64,000 bases of DNA from Alkalinema pantanalense. GTDB taxonomy: Bacteria; Cyanobacteriota; Cyanobacteriia; Leptolyngbyales; Leptolyngbyaceae. This document shows positions 1 through 8,746 of the stretch, piece by piece (position 1 is the stretch's first letter; each line of letters starts with the position of its first letter). Made by a program: the position numbers and the translations under genes. The stretch covers positions 38,192-102,191 of the forward strand of contig NZ_JBLZFX010000009.1 of NCBI RefSeq assembly GCF_050753345.1, given 5' to 3'. The notes below the pieces were generated by a model. That model searched no databases. It saw nothing but the letters and a program-made list of their open reading frames with translations, and was not told the DNA's origin.

Positions 1-548
1 AAATACTCATCGCACCAGAGCTTAAAGGTGTTGTAATACTCCGGATGATGCTGATCGCAAGCAGACTTTAAAGTTTGGTGGAAATGCACCACGTCTTCTT
101 CAAAGGGATAGTAAGGGGTTAGGTCGATGCCACCACCAAACCACCAAACCGGGCCTGCCTCGAAATAGCGATAGTTCAAATGCACTGTTGGGATGTAGGG
201 ATTTTTGGGGTGCAACACCATGGAAGTTCCCGTGGCATAGAACTCATGGCCCTGTGCCTCAGGCCGCTGAACCAAGATGGACGGCGGTAAATCCTTCCCC
301 CAAACCTCAGAAAAGTTGACGCCACCTTGCTCAAAGACGTTACCGTCGCGAATCACCCGCGATCGTCCGCCGCCACCCTCTGGACGCTCCCAACTGTCTT
401 GGCGGAAATGACTTAATCCGTCCGCCTCTTCCAATCCCTTGCAAATACTATCTTGCAGAGACTTCATCCACTGGCTCACCCGCTCACGGGAATCCGACGG
501 TGGCATGTTATCAAGTTGGGGTTTGGAAGGGGTAGAGAATGCAGTCAT
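1..548 (-). CDS. hemF: Coproporphyrinogen III oxidase, aerobic (5' part only)
   Basis: Oxygen-dependent coproporphyrinogen III oxidase, a soluble enzyme of the haem/chlorophyll pathway that converts coproporphyrinogen III to protoporphyrinogen IX. The minus strand reads from ATG at 548-546 and runs off the window edge after about 182 residues; the usual length is about 340. Family landmarks in order: an N-terminal helix region (SRERVSQWMKSLQDSICKGL), the Gly-rich GGGGRSRVIRDGNVFEQGGV, then the segment FEAGPVWWFGGGIDLTPYYP and FHQTLKSACDQHHPEYY. The WWFGGGxDLTP block is diagnostic. It is divergent from mrp, so the 430 bp between them should hold both promoters. Only the C-terminal half is missing, and that is a window-edge effect. 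Confidence 0.95.
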   Translation of the reverse strand, partial: MTAFSTPSKPQLDNMPPSDSRERVSQWMKSLQDSICKGLEEADGLSHFRQDSWERPEGGGGRSRVIRDGNVFEQGGVNFSEVWGKDLPPSILVQRPEAQGHEFYATGTSMVLHPKNPYIPTVHLNYRYFEAGPVWWFGGGIDLTPYYPFEEDVVHFHQTLKSACDQHHPEYYNTFKLWCDEY

Positions 549-981
549 AGGAGTCTTCGAGAGTGTGATAGATAGTTTTATGCTGGCGACAGAAAAACAA
601 CGACCTCTGCCAATCCTTTCTGGCAATCACTAATGTTGCCCAAGAGGGGCTAGCTCGAGGTAGCTTAACTCTGCTCAGTGCAACAAGCTGCAAGGGGTCT
701 AACGTGAGCACTCATGACAGCGGTCGATCGTCTGTAACGACCTCAAAATAGACTACCGTGTATCGTTAACCACACCAATGGCAATCCTAAATTCGATGTC
801 GTGAAACCTCTTCTCAGCAAGGGTTTGAGCCTTTGTTAAATTGTTTGAATCCTGCTTAACCAACCTTTGCATTGGGGAAGAGAACCTTGCAGGTCTCGTC
901 AACAGGTAAGATTAATAAGGTAGATTTTTTAACATTTAGTAACGCTCGTCCTAGGCGATCGCCCCACCTAATTATTTGGTT
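549..981. other. Divergent intergenic region between hemF and mrp
   Basis: No convincing gene is visible in these 433 bp. Short open frames on both strands lack ribosome sites and family features. Because the flanking genes diverge, the stretch should carry the hemF and mrp promoters. The part nearest mrp (about 900-960) is AT-rich and contains TTAACATTTAGTAACG, but no promoter box can be assigned with confidence. Confidence 0.5.
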
Positions 982-2046
982 ATGACCCTGAGTGTAGAGT
1001 CTGTTTTAGAAGTCCTTAAACCTGTTCAAGACCCTGAACTGCGTAAAAGTTTAGTGGAACTGAACATGATTCGTAATGTTCAGGTGGCGGGAGGTCAGGT
1101 TTGCTTCACCCTGGTGTTGACCACGCCCTCCTGCCCCCTGCGGCAGTTTATTGTGGAAGATTGCGAAAAAGCGGTGCGGACGCTACCCGGGGTAGAAACC
1201 GTTGAAGTTGAAGTTACCGCAGAGACGCCCAAGCAAAAGAGTGCACCGGGTCGATCGGATGTGCCAGGGGTGAAAAATATTTTGGCAGTCTCCAGCGGCA
1301 AAGGAGGGGTGGGCAAGAGTACCGTTGCGGTGAACCTAGCCGTTGCCCTTGCCCAAGCGGGATCTAAAGTTGGACTGATTGACGCTGACATCTATGGCCC
1401 CAATGCTCCTACTATGCTGGGCTTAGCCGACGCCAAGGTGATGGTGCGTCAAGGGGAAACGGGTGAAGTGATTGAGCCCGCCTTTAACCATGGAGTCAAG
1501 TTGGTTTCCATGGGATTTTTGATTGATCCCGATCAGCCCGTGATTTGGCGGGGCCCGATGATTGACAGCATGGTGCGGAATTTCCTCTACCAAGTGGACT
1601 GGGGAGAACTGGACTATCTGATTGTCGATATGCCTCCCGGTACTGGCGATGCCCAACTGACGATGGCTCAACGGGTTCCCATGGCTGGTGTGGTAATTGT
1701 GACCACGCCGCAAACCGTTTCGTTGATTGATGCCCGTCGTGGGCTCAAGATGTTCCAGCAACTGGGCGTTCCGGTTTTAGGTCTGGTTGAAAACATGAGT
1801 TATTTTGTGCCGCCCGATTTGCCCGATCGCCAGTACGACATTTTTGGTTCGGATGGGGGCAAAAAGGCTGCGAAAGAATTAGATGTGCCGTTGTTAGGGT
1901 GTGTCCCGATCGAGATTCCGTTGCGGGAAGGGGGCGATCGTGGCTTACCGATCGTCCTTGCTGAGCCGACTTCAGCGTCAGCCAAAGCTCTCCGGGAAAT
2001 TGCCCAAACGGTTGCGGCGAAGGTTTCGGTGGCTGCACTTGTCTAA
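982..2046 (+). CDS. mrp: Mrp/ApbC family iron-sulfur cluster carrier ATPase
   Basis: Cytosolic P-loop ATPase of the Mrp/NBP35/ApbC group, thought to carry or insert Fe-S clusters into target proteins. The N-terminal ~80 residues form a MIP18 (DUF59) domain (EVLKPVQDPELRKSLVELNM). The deviant Walker A SGKGGVGKST lies near residues 105-114, followed by DADIYGPNAPTMLG and the Walker B-like DYLIVDMPPGTGDAQLT. ATG at 982 is chosen over an in-frame TTG at 976 because translation then starts MTLSVESVLEVL, as in relatives. The classic C-terminal CxxC is not seen; the equivalent place reads ENMSYFVPPDLPDRQYDIFG, a form I recall from cyanobacterial members. The stop codon overlaps the ribosome site of the next gene, rodA, so the two are probably co-transcribed. 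Confidence 0.93.
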   Translation: MTLSVESVLEVLKPVQDPELRKSLVELNMIRNVQVAGGQVCFTLVLTTPSCPLRQFIVEDCEKAVRTLPGVETVEVEVTAETPKQKSAPGRSDVPGVKNILAVSSGKGGVGKSTVAVNLAVALAQAGSKVGLIDADIYGPNAPTMLGLADAKVMVRQGETGEVIEPAFNHGVKLVSMGFLIDPDQPVIWRGPMIDSMVRNFLYQVDWGELDYLIVDMPPGTGDAQLTMAQRVPMAGVVIVTTPQTVSLIDARRGLKMFQQLGVPVLGLVENMSYFVPPDLPDRQYDIFGSDGGKKAAKELDVPLLGCVPIEIPLREGGDRGLPIVLAEPTSASAKALREIAQTVAAKVSVAALV

Positions 2047-2061
2047 GGAGCGAGATTGCCC

Positions 2062-3363
2062 ATGTTTCAAAAAAGTCTGCCAAGAATTCACTGGCGATCG
2101 TTCATTCAGCCCTGGGAAGGGATGGATTGGTGGCTGTTTGCAGGCACAGTGGCACTGATGGTGCTAGGCGGCATCATGATTTACAGTGTGGAACACAAAC
2201 AAGCGGTAACAGACTGGAGTCGCCATTGGATTACAGGTGGCGTGGGGATCTTTCTCGCACTTTTAATTGCTCGAGCTCGTTATGAAGTGCTGTTACAGTG
2301 GCGCTGGTTAGTCTACGGAATCACGTTGTTGGGTTTGCTTGCGGTGATGTTTTTCGGAACCGAAGGTCTCGGAGCCCAGCGATGGATTCCCATTGGCCCC
2401 TTCTACTTACAACCCTCTGAGTTTGCCAAACTCGGGGTAATCATCACCATTGCATCCCTACTCCATGAACGACCTGCTTCCACCTTTCCGGCCTTCCTCA
2501 GGGTGTTGGGGGTGGTTGCGGTGCCGTGGTTATTGATTTTTTTGGAGCCTAACTTAGGGACATCTTTGGTGTTTGGGGCGATTACCCTAGGCATGCTGTA
2601 CTGGGGTAATGCAAATCCTGGCTGGTTGATTTTGATGCTGTCACCTGCCTTCTCAGCGATTATCTTGGGTTCTGCCCCCAATCTGATGAAAAATATTCAG
2701 CCTGCCCTGGAACCCTTCGGCATTGGGATTTGGTTGATTTGGATTCTACTAGTAGGGATTATTGCCTTTCGTAGCCTGCCTTGGAAGCGGTGGGGCACCT
2801 TGACCGCATTGGTTGCCAATCTAATCTCCGGAGGACTGTTTCGCTTCCTTTGGGAGAATGTCCTGCGAGAGTACCAAAAGGATCGGTTGACAGCCTTTAT
2901 GCATCCGGAGTCCGATCCCCTGGGAAGTGGCTACCACCTAATCCAATCGAGAATCGCGATCGGGGCGGGCGAGCTATGGGGACGGGGGCTGTATAAAGGC
3001 ACCCAAACCCAGTTGAACTTTATTCCGGAGCAGCATACGGACTTTATTTTCACGGCGATCGGTGAAGAACTGGGCTTTATTGGTTGCATTGCAGTTCTCG
3101 CAACCTTTTTACTGATTTGTTTTCGGCTGTTAATTATTGCGCAAAATGCTAAGGATGACTTTGGCTCACTGATTGCAGTGGGCGTCTTTTCCATGTGGGT
3201 GTTCCAGACATTTGTCAACATTGGGATGACGATTAACCTGTCACCTGTGACGGGCATTCCGCTGCCCTTCTTGAGCTACGGCAATGCTGCTTTGTTGATG
3301 AATTTTTTGGCGGTGGGAGTGGTATCTTCGGTCGCCAACCATCGGCAACGCCTACGATTTTAG
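2062..3363 (+). CDS. rodA: Rod shape-determining protein RodA (SEDS peptidoglycan polymerase)
   Basis: Polytopic inner-membrane glycosyltransferase of the SEDS family, which polymerises lipid II during lateral wall growth with a class B penicillin-binding protein. About ten hydrophobic segments are visible. SEDS landmarks include LGAQRWIPIGPFYLQPSEFAK, GSGYHLIQSRIAIGAGELWG, FIFTAIGEELGFIG and the C-terminal PVTGIPLPFLSYGNAALL. Length is 433 residues; RodA is usually 370-430, and the extra residues lie in a central insert around GIGIWLIWILLVGIIAFRSL. ATG at 2062 is preferred to an in-frame TTG at 2056; AAGGAG at 2045-2050 serves it. RodA rather than FtsW is inferred from overall sequence, since no division-cluster neighbours are present. 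It lies directly after mrp. Confidence 0.9.
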   Translation: MFQKSLPRIHWRSFIQPWEGMDWWLFAGTVALMVLGGIMIYSVEHKQAVTDWSRHWITGGVGIFLALLIARARYEVLLQWRWLVYGITLLGLLAVMFFGTEGLGAQRWIPIGPFYLQPSEFAKLGVIITIASLLHERPASTFPAFLRVLGVVAVPWLLIFLEPNLGTSLVFGAITLGMLYWGNANPGWLILMLSPAFSAIILGSAPNLMKNIQPALEPFGIGIWLIWILLVGIIAFRSLPWKRWGTLTALVANLISGGLFRFLWENVLREYQKDRLTAFMHPESDPLGSGYHLIQSRIAIGAGELWGRGLYKGTQTQLNFIPEQHTDFIFTAIGEELGFIGCIAVLATFLLICFRLLIIAQNAKDDFGSLIAVGVFSMWVFQTFVNIGMTINLSPVTGIPLPFLSYGNAALLMNFLAVGVVSSVANHRQRLRF

Positions 3364-3384
3364 GCAGGATTAAAGAGGCCAGAC

Positions 3385-3403
3385 GACAGTCCTGAGGACT
3401 GTC
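3385..3403 (+). terminator. Hairpin after rodA
   Basis: GACAGTCC, loop TGA, GGACTGTC: a perfect 8-bp stem 22 bases after the rodA stop codon. No run of T follows, so it is a possible 3'-end hairpin and not a textbook Rho-independent terminator. Confidence 0.45.
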
Positions 3404-3517
3404 TATCGATCTCAGAGGAAATTTCACTGGAATTTTCTGGGTTGTTTGTTTTTCTAGCCCGCCGAAACGCTAGGATTCCCGGTAAACTGAAATCTGAAGT
3501 ACTGATGAATCAGCCCT

Positions 3518-3712
3518 ATGATTTTTCCGGGTTCTGTGGTTCGTGTAACCAATGTGGATGATACCTACTACGGGTTTCAAGGTCTTGTGCAACGGGTCAC
3601 TGATGGCAAAGTGGCTGTGCTCTTTGAAGGGGGGAACTGGGATAAAATCATTACCTTCCGATTGACCGAGCTAGAAGCTGTAGAAATGGGTGGCAAGAAG
3701 AAAGGGAAGTAA
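3518..3712 (+). CDS. ndhS: NAD(P)H dehydrogenase-like complex subunit S
   Basis: Small peripheral subunit of the cyanobacterial NDH-1 complex that helps dock ferredoxin at the photosynthetic complex I (the Synechocystis Ssl0352 family). The 64 residues match the family almost end to end: MIFPGSVVRVTNVDDTYYGF, GLVQRVTDGKVAVLFEGGNW and ITFRLTELE, an SH3-like beta barrel with a Lys-rich tail (GGKKKGK). The ATG lies in CCCTATGATT with no strong ribosome site, but the family always starts MIFPGxVVRV. The next gene begins 5 bases after the stop codon, so the two very probably form an operon. Confidence 0.9.
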   Translation: MIFPGSVVRVTNVDDTYYGFQGLVQRVTDGKVAVLFEGGNWDKIITFRLTELEAVEMGGKKKGK

Positions 3713-3717
3713 GTTGA

Positions 3718-4365
3718 ATGCGACTGCCCCTCCCCCAGTTTGATACCAGTGCTCGATCGCCTCACCATTTTGCGGAGGTGATCGAGACTGCTACAACCGA
3801 ATTTTTGGCCCAGTGTTTAGAGCCAGACGAGTTGGGTTTTCCGGCAATGCCCCCCTTTGGCAGTTGGGTCAAGGCGAAGGATGAAGAGTCGGGGAATACC
3901 ATCTATGCAGTGGTCTACCATGCGACCACCAGCCCGATCGACTCTGTGCACCGGGCGCGGGCCTTGGGTTTATCGCTGGCAGAACTGCGGGAACAACAGC
4001 CGCAAATTTTTGCCATGCTGAAGACGGAATTTCGGGCCGCGATCGCGGGATTTCAGCCCGCTCGCAAGGGAGCCCCTGCATACCATCATTTGCCGCCGCG
4101 CCCACCCCAGATTCATCAGGCCGTCTACAGTTGTCCTGTGGATGAAGTAATTGCTTTTACAGAGCAGTTAGACTTTTTGCGGACGTTGTTACAGGTGACG
4201 GGGGCACCCGTGGACTCCTTAGTTGCAGCGACCTTGAGAGAAATTTATCAACTGCGTAAAGCCGATCGGGCTTGGTTAGTACAGGCAGGACGAACCCTCA
4301 GTGTCTTGCTGAAAGATGATTACGATCGCCTCCGAGTGATCCTCAGCCAAATTTATGTGAACTAA
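3718..4365 (+). CDS. Conserved cyanobacterial protein, HAS-barrel-like N-terminus
   Basis: A 215-residue soluble protein without signal peptide or membrane segment. Residues ~40-75 read PPFGSWVKAKDEESGNTIYA followed by VVYHATTSPID. This fits the HAS-barrel fold known from HerA-type ATPases, but no ATPase domain follows. A Pro-rich linker (YHHLPPRPPQIHQAVYSCP) leads to a mainly helical C-terminal half. I know this family only as conserved in cyanobacteria, with function unknown. The ATG lies 5 bases after ndhS (ribosome site GGAAG), so translation is probably coupled and a link to the NDH-1 complex or its assembly is a fair guess, not a demonstrated role. Confidence 0.75.
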   Translation: MRLPLPQFDTSARSPHHFAEVIETATTEFLAQCLEPDELGFPAMPPFGSWVKAKDEESGNTIYAVVYHATTSPIDSVHRARALGLSLAELREQQPQIFAMLKTEFRAAIAGFQPARKGAPAYHHLPPRPPQIHQAVYSCPVDEVIAFTEQLDFLRTLLQVTGAPVDSLVAATLREIYQLRKADRAWLVQAGRTLSVLLKDDYDRLRVILSQIYVN

Positions 4366-4454
4366 TTTGCACCGTCAGAAACCATCAAGAGACAGACCTT
4401 TTAGCTAATAAGCGGATGGCCTGACGCTCCCCTAATCTCACCGGACTCCTGATT

Positions 4455-5726
4455 GTGTGGATCCTTATTTTAAGTAGTGGCTTGGCGTTTTATCTGGCAT
4501 GGAATTTAGGCGCGAATGATGTCGCCAATTCTATGGGAACTTCTGTGGGGTCTAAGGCAATTACTCTGCGCCAAGCGCTGGTCATTGCCGGAATTTTAGA
4601 ATTTGTGGGAGCTGTTCTCTTTGGTCGTGGGGTTTCACAAAAATTAGCCACGGGGGTCGTGAATCCCAGTTTATTTCTCGATCGCCCCGACTGGTTGCTC
4701 TGGGGAATGGTCGCCGTTTTGATCACCACGAGTCTTTGGCTAAATCTGGCAACGTATCTGGGTTTACCCGTTTCTTCATCCCATGCCACAGTCGGCGCGA
4801 TCGCGGGCATGGGTTGGATAGCTTGGGGATTCTCAGCTGTTAACTGGAAATCGATCGGCACCATTTCGCTCAGTTGGATTGCTACCCCTGTTCTCAGTGG
4901 TTGCCTTGCTGCCCTACTCTACAGCCTATTGCGCTTTTGGATTTTCGACCGTCCTAATCCTGATCGGCATTTACAGGAATGGATTCCCTGGTTAGCGGTT
5001 CTCCTGACAGGAACCTTTGGGGTGATTGTCTTGCCGACCGTGGTTACGTCAATGGTTGCATTACCGAGTTTGCGGGAAATTTCGTTGCCACCCTATACGA
5101 TCTCCCTCGGTATCGGGAGCCTTGCTGCGATCATCATTACCTTTGCGCTCTGGGGATCGATCAGCGCTAGCGCTGATCTAGGATTACTTCGCTTCCAACT
5201 GGAAACTGTTTTTGCACGGTTTCAGTTGCTGAGTGCTTGCTGTGTGGCGTTTGCCCATGGATCTAATGACGTTGGCAATGCGATCGCGCCTTTTGCAGCT
5301 ATTCTGTCCATTGACAAAACTCACCAAGTTCCGCTGGCGGATTTGACGATTCCTCTATGGGTGCTGGCTTGGGGCGGTTTAGGGATTGTGACGGGTCTAG
5401 CTCTGTGGGGACATAAAGTGATGGCCACGATCGGTGAAGGGATCATTCCGCTACAACCCAGTGGAGGCTTTTGTGCAGAGTTGGCAACGGCAATGACGAT
5501 TTTGTGTGCCTCCCGCTTGGGTTTACCCGTTTCGACTTCCCACGCGCTGGTGGGGGCTGTGGTGGGTATTGGCTGTGTGCAAAATTGGCGATCGATTCAG
5601 CTATCGACCCTCCGTTCGATCGGATTAAGTTGGGTGGCAACCATTCCGATCGCGGTGCTTTTGGGCGCTGGAAGCTTTTATGTGATCCGGATATTGATGC
5701 CGATCGTTGGAAATGGAATGTCATAG
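4455..5726 (+). CDS. Inorganic phosphate transporter, PiT family
   Basis: Low-affinity phosphate permease of the PiT (TC 2.A.20) family, which moves metal-phosphate with H+ or Na+ across the inner membrane. The internal duplication typical of the family is plain: GANDVANSMGTSVGSKAIT in the first half and AHGSNDVGNAIAPFAAI in the second, each followed by LGLPVSSSHATVGA or LGLPVSTSHALVGA. About ten to eleven membrane segments are visible and no long cytoplasmic loop. The start is GTG at 4455 (MWILILSSGLAFYLAWNLG); no earlier start suits the first membrane segment. It stands alone, with no pst or pho genes beside it. Confidence 0.92.
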   Translation: MWILILSSGLAFYLAWNLGANDVANSMGTSVGSKAITLRQALVIAGILEFVGAVLFGRGVSQKLATGVVNPSLFLDRPDWLLWGMVAVLITTSLWLNLATYLGLPVSSSHATVGAIAGMGWIAWGFSAVNWKSIGTISLSWIATPVLSGCLAALLYSLLRFWIFDRPNPDRHLQEWIPWLAVLLTGTFGVIVLPTVVTSMVALPSLREISLPPYTISLGIGSLAAIIITFALWGSISASADLGLLRFQLETVFARFQLLSACCVAFAHGSNDVGNAIAPFAAILSIDKTHQVPLADLTIPLWVLAWGGLGIVTGLALWGHKVMATIGEGIIPLQPSGGFCAELATAMTILCASRLGLPVSTSHALVGAVVGIGCVQNWRSIQLSTLRSIGLSWVATIPIAVLLGAGSFYVIRILMPIVGNGMS

Positions 5727-5840
5727 CCTCAGATTGGGTACCCTTAGGGAAAATCTTCTACAAAAAATAGAGGCTATTCCCCGTCTACTGTGCCGTAAGT
5801 TGCCAAGCTTGTGCTGTCAGCGTCCTATCCTGAAAATCCT

Positions 5841-6506
5841 ATGAATCCTGTGATTGATTTTCCAACGATGCCCCCAGTGGATGCCAACGATGCGTCGCTC
5901 CCCAAGACGCAAGCTACGTTTTATCGCTTGCTCCATCAATGGCGAACTGTAGATCCTGAGGCTCGATCGACGGTGGAGCAAACCCTGTGGACCATTTTTG
6001 GGCAAACCCAAGCCATCATGATTTTGGATATGTCAGGCTTTTCCAAAACGGCCAATACGCAGGGAATCCTGCCAGCCCTGTCTAGGATTCAGCATATGAA
6101 TACAATCGCAGTGCCCCAGTTAGAAGCTCAAGGGGGACAGGTGATTAAATCTGAGGCCGATAATATTTTTGCTATTTTCCCGACTGTTGATGCAGCCGTT
6201 GCCGCTTCGTTCAACACATTTAAATCAGTACAGGCGGAAGGACTCAATGTTGCGATCGGAATTGGCTACGGATCCATTTTTGTAATTGAGGATCCTGTAC
6301 AAAAAGATTTTTTTGGAGATGAGGTTAACCTAGCCTCCAAATTGGGAGAAGATACCGCTGAAGGGGGTGAACTGATGATCACTGAAGCTGCCTATCAGCA
6401 ACTACAAACCCCGGATCACCGCTGGGCTGAGTTCCATCTAGGCATTTCCGGTATTCAAATGGTGGCCTACCAGTATCAGTTCGAGGAATCTGACTTATCG
6501 GCCTGA
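5841..6506 (+). CDS. Class III adenylate/guanylate cyclase-domain protein
   Basis: Small soluble protein (221 residues from ATG 5841; a GTG at 5811 would add ten residues) made almost wholly of a class III nucleotide cyclase domain. The first metal-binding block is IMILDMSGFSKTANTQG, and the second Asp lies in IKSEADNIFAIFPTVDAAV. FFGDEVNLASKLGEDTAEGG corresponds to the region carrying the transition-state Asn (VN.AxKL). The strict GDG is replaced by EADN, which still supplies the second metal Asp, so activity is possible but not certain. There is no membrane anchor or sensor domain. The 3' end overlaps the end of the convergent gene by 12 bases. Confidence 0.8.
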   Translation: MNPVIDFPTMPPVDANDASLPKTQATFYRLLHQWRTVDPEARSTVEQTLWTIFGQTQAIMILDMSGFSKTANTQGILPALSRIQHMNTIAVPQLEAQGGQVIKSEADNIFAIFPTVDAAVAASFNTFKSVQAEGLNVAIGIGYGSIFVIEDPVQKDFFGDEVNLASKLGEDTAEGGELMITEAAYQQLQTPDHRWAEFHLGISGIQMVAYQYQFEESDLSA

Positions 6507-6995
6507 GCGATGCGATGGCAACGATTTCACGTTTGTTACCCCGCATACTTTTTCCACAGCCTCGGGGTCAATTGACTGACTATCCCAACGGGCACTTCTG
6601 CCAATGCCCTGAAGCTCCAAAACTTGTCCAGTCATGTTTTTGCAGTTGACCTGTAAAGGCATAAACTTCCGCACCCCGAAGCAAGCAGTCCCGCCCGATT
6701 GTCCCGCTGTGACTGTAATCGTCGTGACTCGTTCGTTACCTCGTTCGTAAACATCTTCAGGATCCATATAGTAACCACAGGCTCCCCGTATATCCATCAG
6801 ATGGACGCTGTACTTAGTATTGAAATAATCGTAAATAATCGCTGGTGCTAGCTGTGTTGCTTGGGCTGGGGCTACTTTAGTGAGCTGAATCATCCCCGTC
6901 AAGATTGCGGGTGATAGCCATAAAATTTGAAAAACCTGAACGGTGGTTACCAACGAGAACGATCGTTGAGAACCTTGGGAACTTAGATTCAGCAT
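6495..6995 (-). CDS. Hypothetical exported protein
   Basis: A 166-residue protein that I do not recognise. The start at 6995 is chosen because GGAG lies just upstream (GGAGAAGAA then ATG). Two earlier in-frame ATGs would add 7 residues (7016) or 21 (7058). The N-terminus has a hydrophobic stretch (VFQILWLSPAILTGMIQL) ending at a likely signal-peptidase site, APAQA before TQLAP. The mature part has four Cys in pairs (RGACGYY, GGTACFGV, VNCKNMTG, EKVCGVT), which suggests disulfides and a periplasmic or secreted location. It converges with the cyclase-domain gene. Confidence 0.6.
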   Translation of the reverse strand: MLNLSSQGSQRSFSLVTTVQVFQILWLSPAILTGMIQLTKVAPAQATQLAPAIIYDYFNTKYSVHLMDIRGACGYYMDPEDVYERGNERVTTITVTAGQSGGTACFGVRKFMPLQVNCKNMTGQVLELQGIGRSARWDSQSIDPEAVEKVCGVTNVKSLPSHRSGR

Positions 6996-7673
6996 TTCTT
7001 CTCCATTACCTTTCATGCCATATCGATCGCTGCATAAGCAGGAAAATCTGTCTCTCATCCGCTGATTAACTGCTTCCGGTTACTGCTGAAAGATTCACTA
7101 GGTTCAATCTTACCCAAGCTTATGCAATTGAGTGGAAGGAGACAATTTACGCTCTGGCAATCATCCTTAGCAGTCATTGGGCCAGTCCTCAGGGGTGTGG
7201 GATTAAGCTATGACCTAGATGTTCAGGGAAAAAGTTTCAAAGATCTTGCCCACGAGGTAAACACTTATTTTTCTCAATTCTACTGCTCTATTTCTCAATC
7301 TTAATGCCGCATAATTGCAACATCCACTCTGACTCTCCCATGAATCTCATTGTTTATTCTATGCCCTCTTTTACTAACTCTATTCTGTGTACATAGTGTG
7401 TACATAGATCGTGTGACTATAGATTAGTCATTTACATCGGCAGAGATTGTCTGTGCATGATTGCTGAATGGTTGCACGATCGTGGCTTAACAAGTCTATG
7501 GCGTCTGTGAAGCAGTGGCATCAATGGAGATAGATTTTTCCTGAACACAACTTGAGCCACGAAGAGGTAAACGTATTGGGCCAGAGAAGATATTTTCTTT
7601 GTAATGCGTGCCTAATCTTTTCTGTATCTACCTTCCATACGCAATTTATTACATGTGAAGGATTCTTATACCA
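6996..7673. other. Gene-poor stretch with an 11-bp tandem repeat
   Basis: Nearly 680 bp between the divergent exported-protein gene and the PTPA-CTERM remnant. An open frame at 7122-7304 has no ribosome site and no family features. TGTGTACATAG occurs twice in tandem at 7386-7396 and 7397-7407. Nothing else can be supported. Confidence 0.5.
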
Positions 7674-8598
7674 ATGCGGAAATTCACTCAGTTTCTGGCT
7701 ATTTCCAAGAGTTATATCGCCTGTTCTCTAGGCGCAGTGAATCGAGCCAACGCCGTTACGTTCACGGAACCTGCTGATATGGATGCTGGAAATACCCTGA
7801 CTACAGCCGCTACCATTGCAGGCACTACGGGAACCAGTAGCGTGATTAACGGCCATATTGACACTAGTCAGTATCCTGACCTGTTTAAATTTGTCATTGA
7901 TGTGGCTGGGATGACGACTTTTGACGCCAATCCTACCCAAGATTCTGGTTTGAATATCAATCTGTTTTTGTTCAATGCAATGGGCAATCCCATGTCTCCC
8001 TTTGCAGAACCAACGGATTCTAATTCGATGGCATTTATGTTAGATCTGGCCGCAGGAACCTATTTCCTGGGGATTGGGAGTGATGACTTGGATGCCTTCG
8101 ATCGCAACAATCACCAAATTGCAGGCAACGATACCCCCACGATCGATCCTCAAGGTGTACTCGATCATTGGACGCCTGGATTTAAGGAATCCGAAGGCAA
8201 GTATACGATCGCCTTGACTACTATACCCAAGGCCACCGATCCCACGACTCCTACCGATCCTAAAGATCTCACTGATCCTTCCCACTGATCCTAAAGATCC
8301 CAAACATTATCGCCATTAGCGGCATTGGAGACGCTGGCATCATCAGCGATATTTTGAGAAAGGCCGTATCCTCAAGGGCCCTGGTGCACCCCTGATTCCT
8401 GGGCCTAAACTGATCAAAGAGACTCTGGCTGTCAATATTGCTGCTATTCAGAGTGATACCGTGAATCCTGCGATCGTAGGTACACCAGTCCCAACTCCGA
8501 CGCTGCTACCTGGTCTGCTGATTTTAGGAACCAGCCTGTTTCGCAGGAAAAAAGAGTCTGTGGTGTCCCCTGGAGAGGATTGGCAAGGTTTAGCCTGA
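7674..8598 (+). pseudogene. Disrupted PTPA-CTERM exported surface protein
   Basis: The first frame (7674-8288, 204 residues) has a weak signal-like N-terminus (ISKSYIACSLGAVNRANA), then VTFTEPADMDAGNTLTTAAT and a beta-sandwich domain (PDLFKFVIDVAG, AAGTYFLGIGSDDLDAF) of the DVUA0089/pre-peptidase type. It ends in a Pro/Thr/Asp linker at TGA 8286-8288. The rest lies in another frame: 8320-8598 is stop-free and encodes a typical cyanobacterial PTPA-CTERM anchor, VGTPVPTPTLLPGLLILG, then SLFRRKK. Joining the parts needs at least one frameshift near 8270-8290, and a TAG at 8317-8319 also blocks that frame. A second stop-free frame at 8288-8392 suggests two frameshifts are possible. Family function: export and cell-surface sorting through the C-terminal tag. 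Sequencing error cannot be excluded. Confidence 0.7.
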
Positions 8599-8618
8599 CC
8601 TAGTTAGCCTGACCTAGG
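8591..8618. repeat. 14-bp tandem direct repeat
   Basis: TAGCCTGACCTAG followed by T or G occurs twice in a row (8591-8604 and 8605-8618), overlapping the stop codon of the detached PTPA-CTERM tail. It is a short local duplication with no assigned role. Confidence 0.6.
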
Positions 8619-8685
8619 GGGAGGTTGATCTCAGGAGGATAGGCCCATCTCAGAGATATACCAGACTTAAAACTTGCTAACTCAC

Positions 8686-8729
8686 AAGGTTTCAGGGAGT
8701 TTTGATTAAGCAAGACTCCCTGAAACCTT
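8686..8729. terminator. 15-bp perfect inverted repeat between convergent genes
   Basis: AAGGTTTCAGGGAGT at 8686-8700 is exactly complementary to 8715-8729, with a 14-base loop. It lies between the end of the PTPA-CTERM remnant (plus) and the 3' end of tRNA-Ser (minus), so it could end either transcript. There is no T-run on either side. Confidence 0.55.
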
Positions 8730-8746
8730 CGATAGAAAATAATCAA

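Noticed and set aside
7122..7304. Open frame of 60 codons in the gene-poor stretch
   Set aside because: No ribosome site, no membrane or domain features, and a Ser/Gln-rich end typical of random frames.
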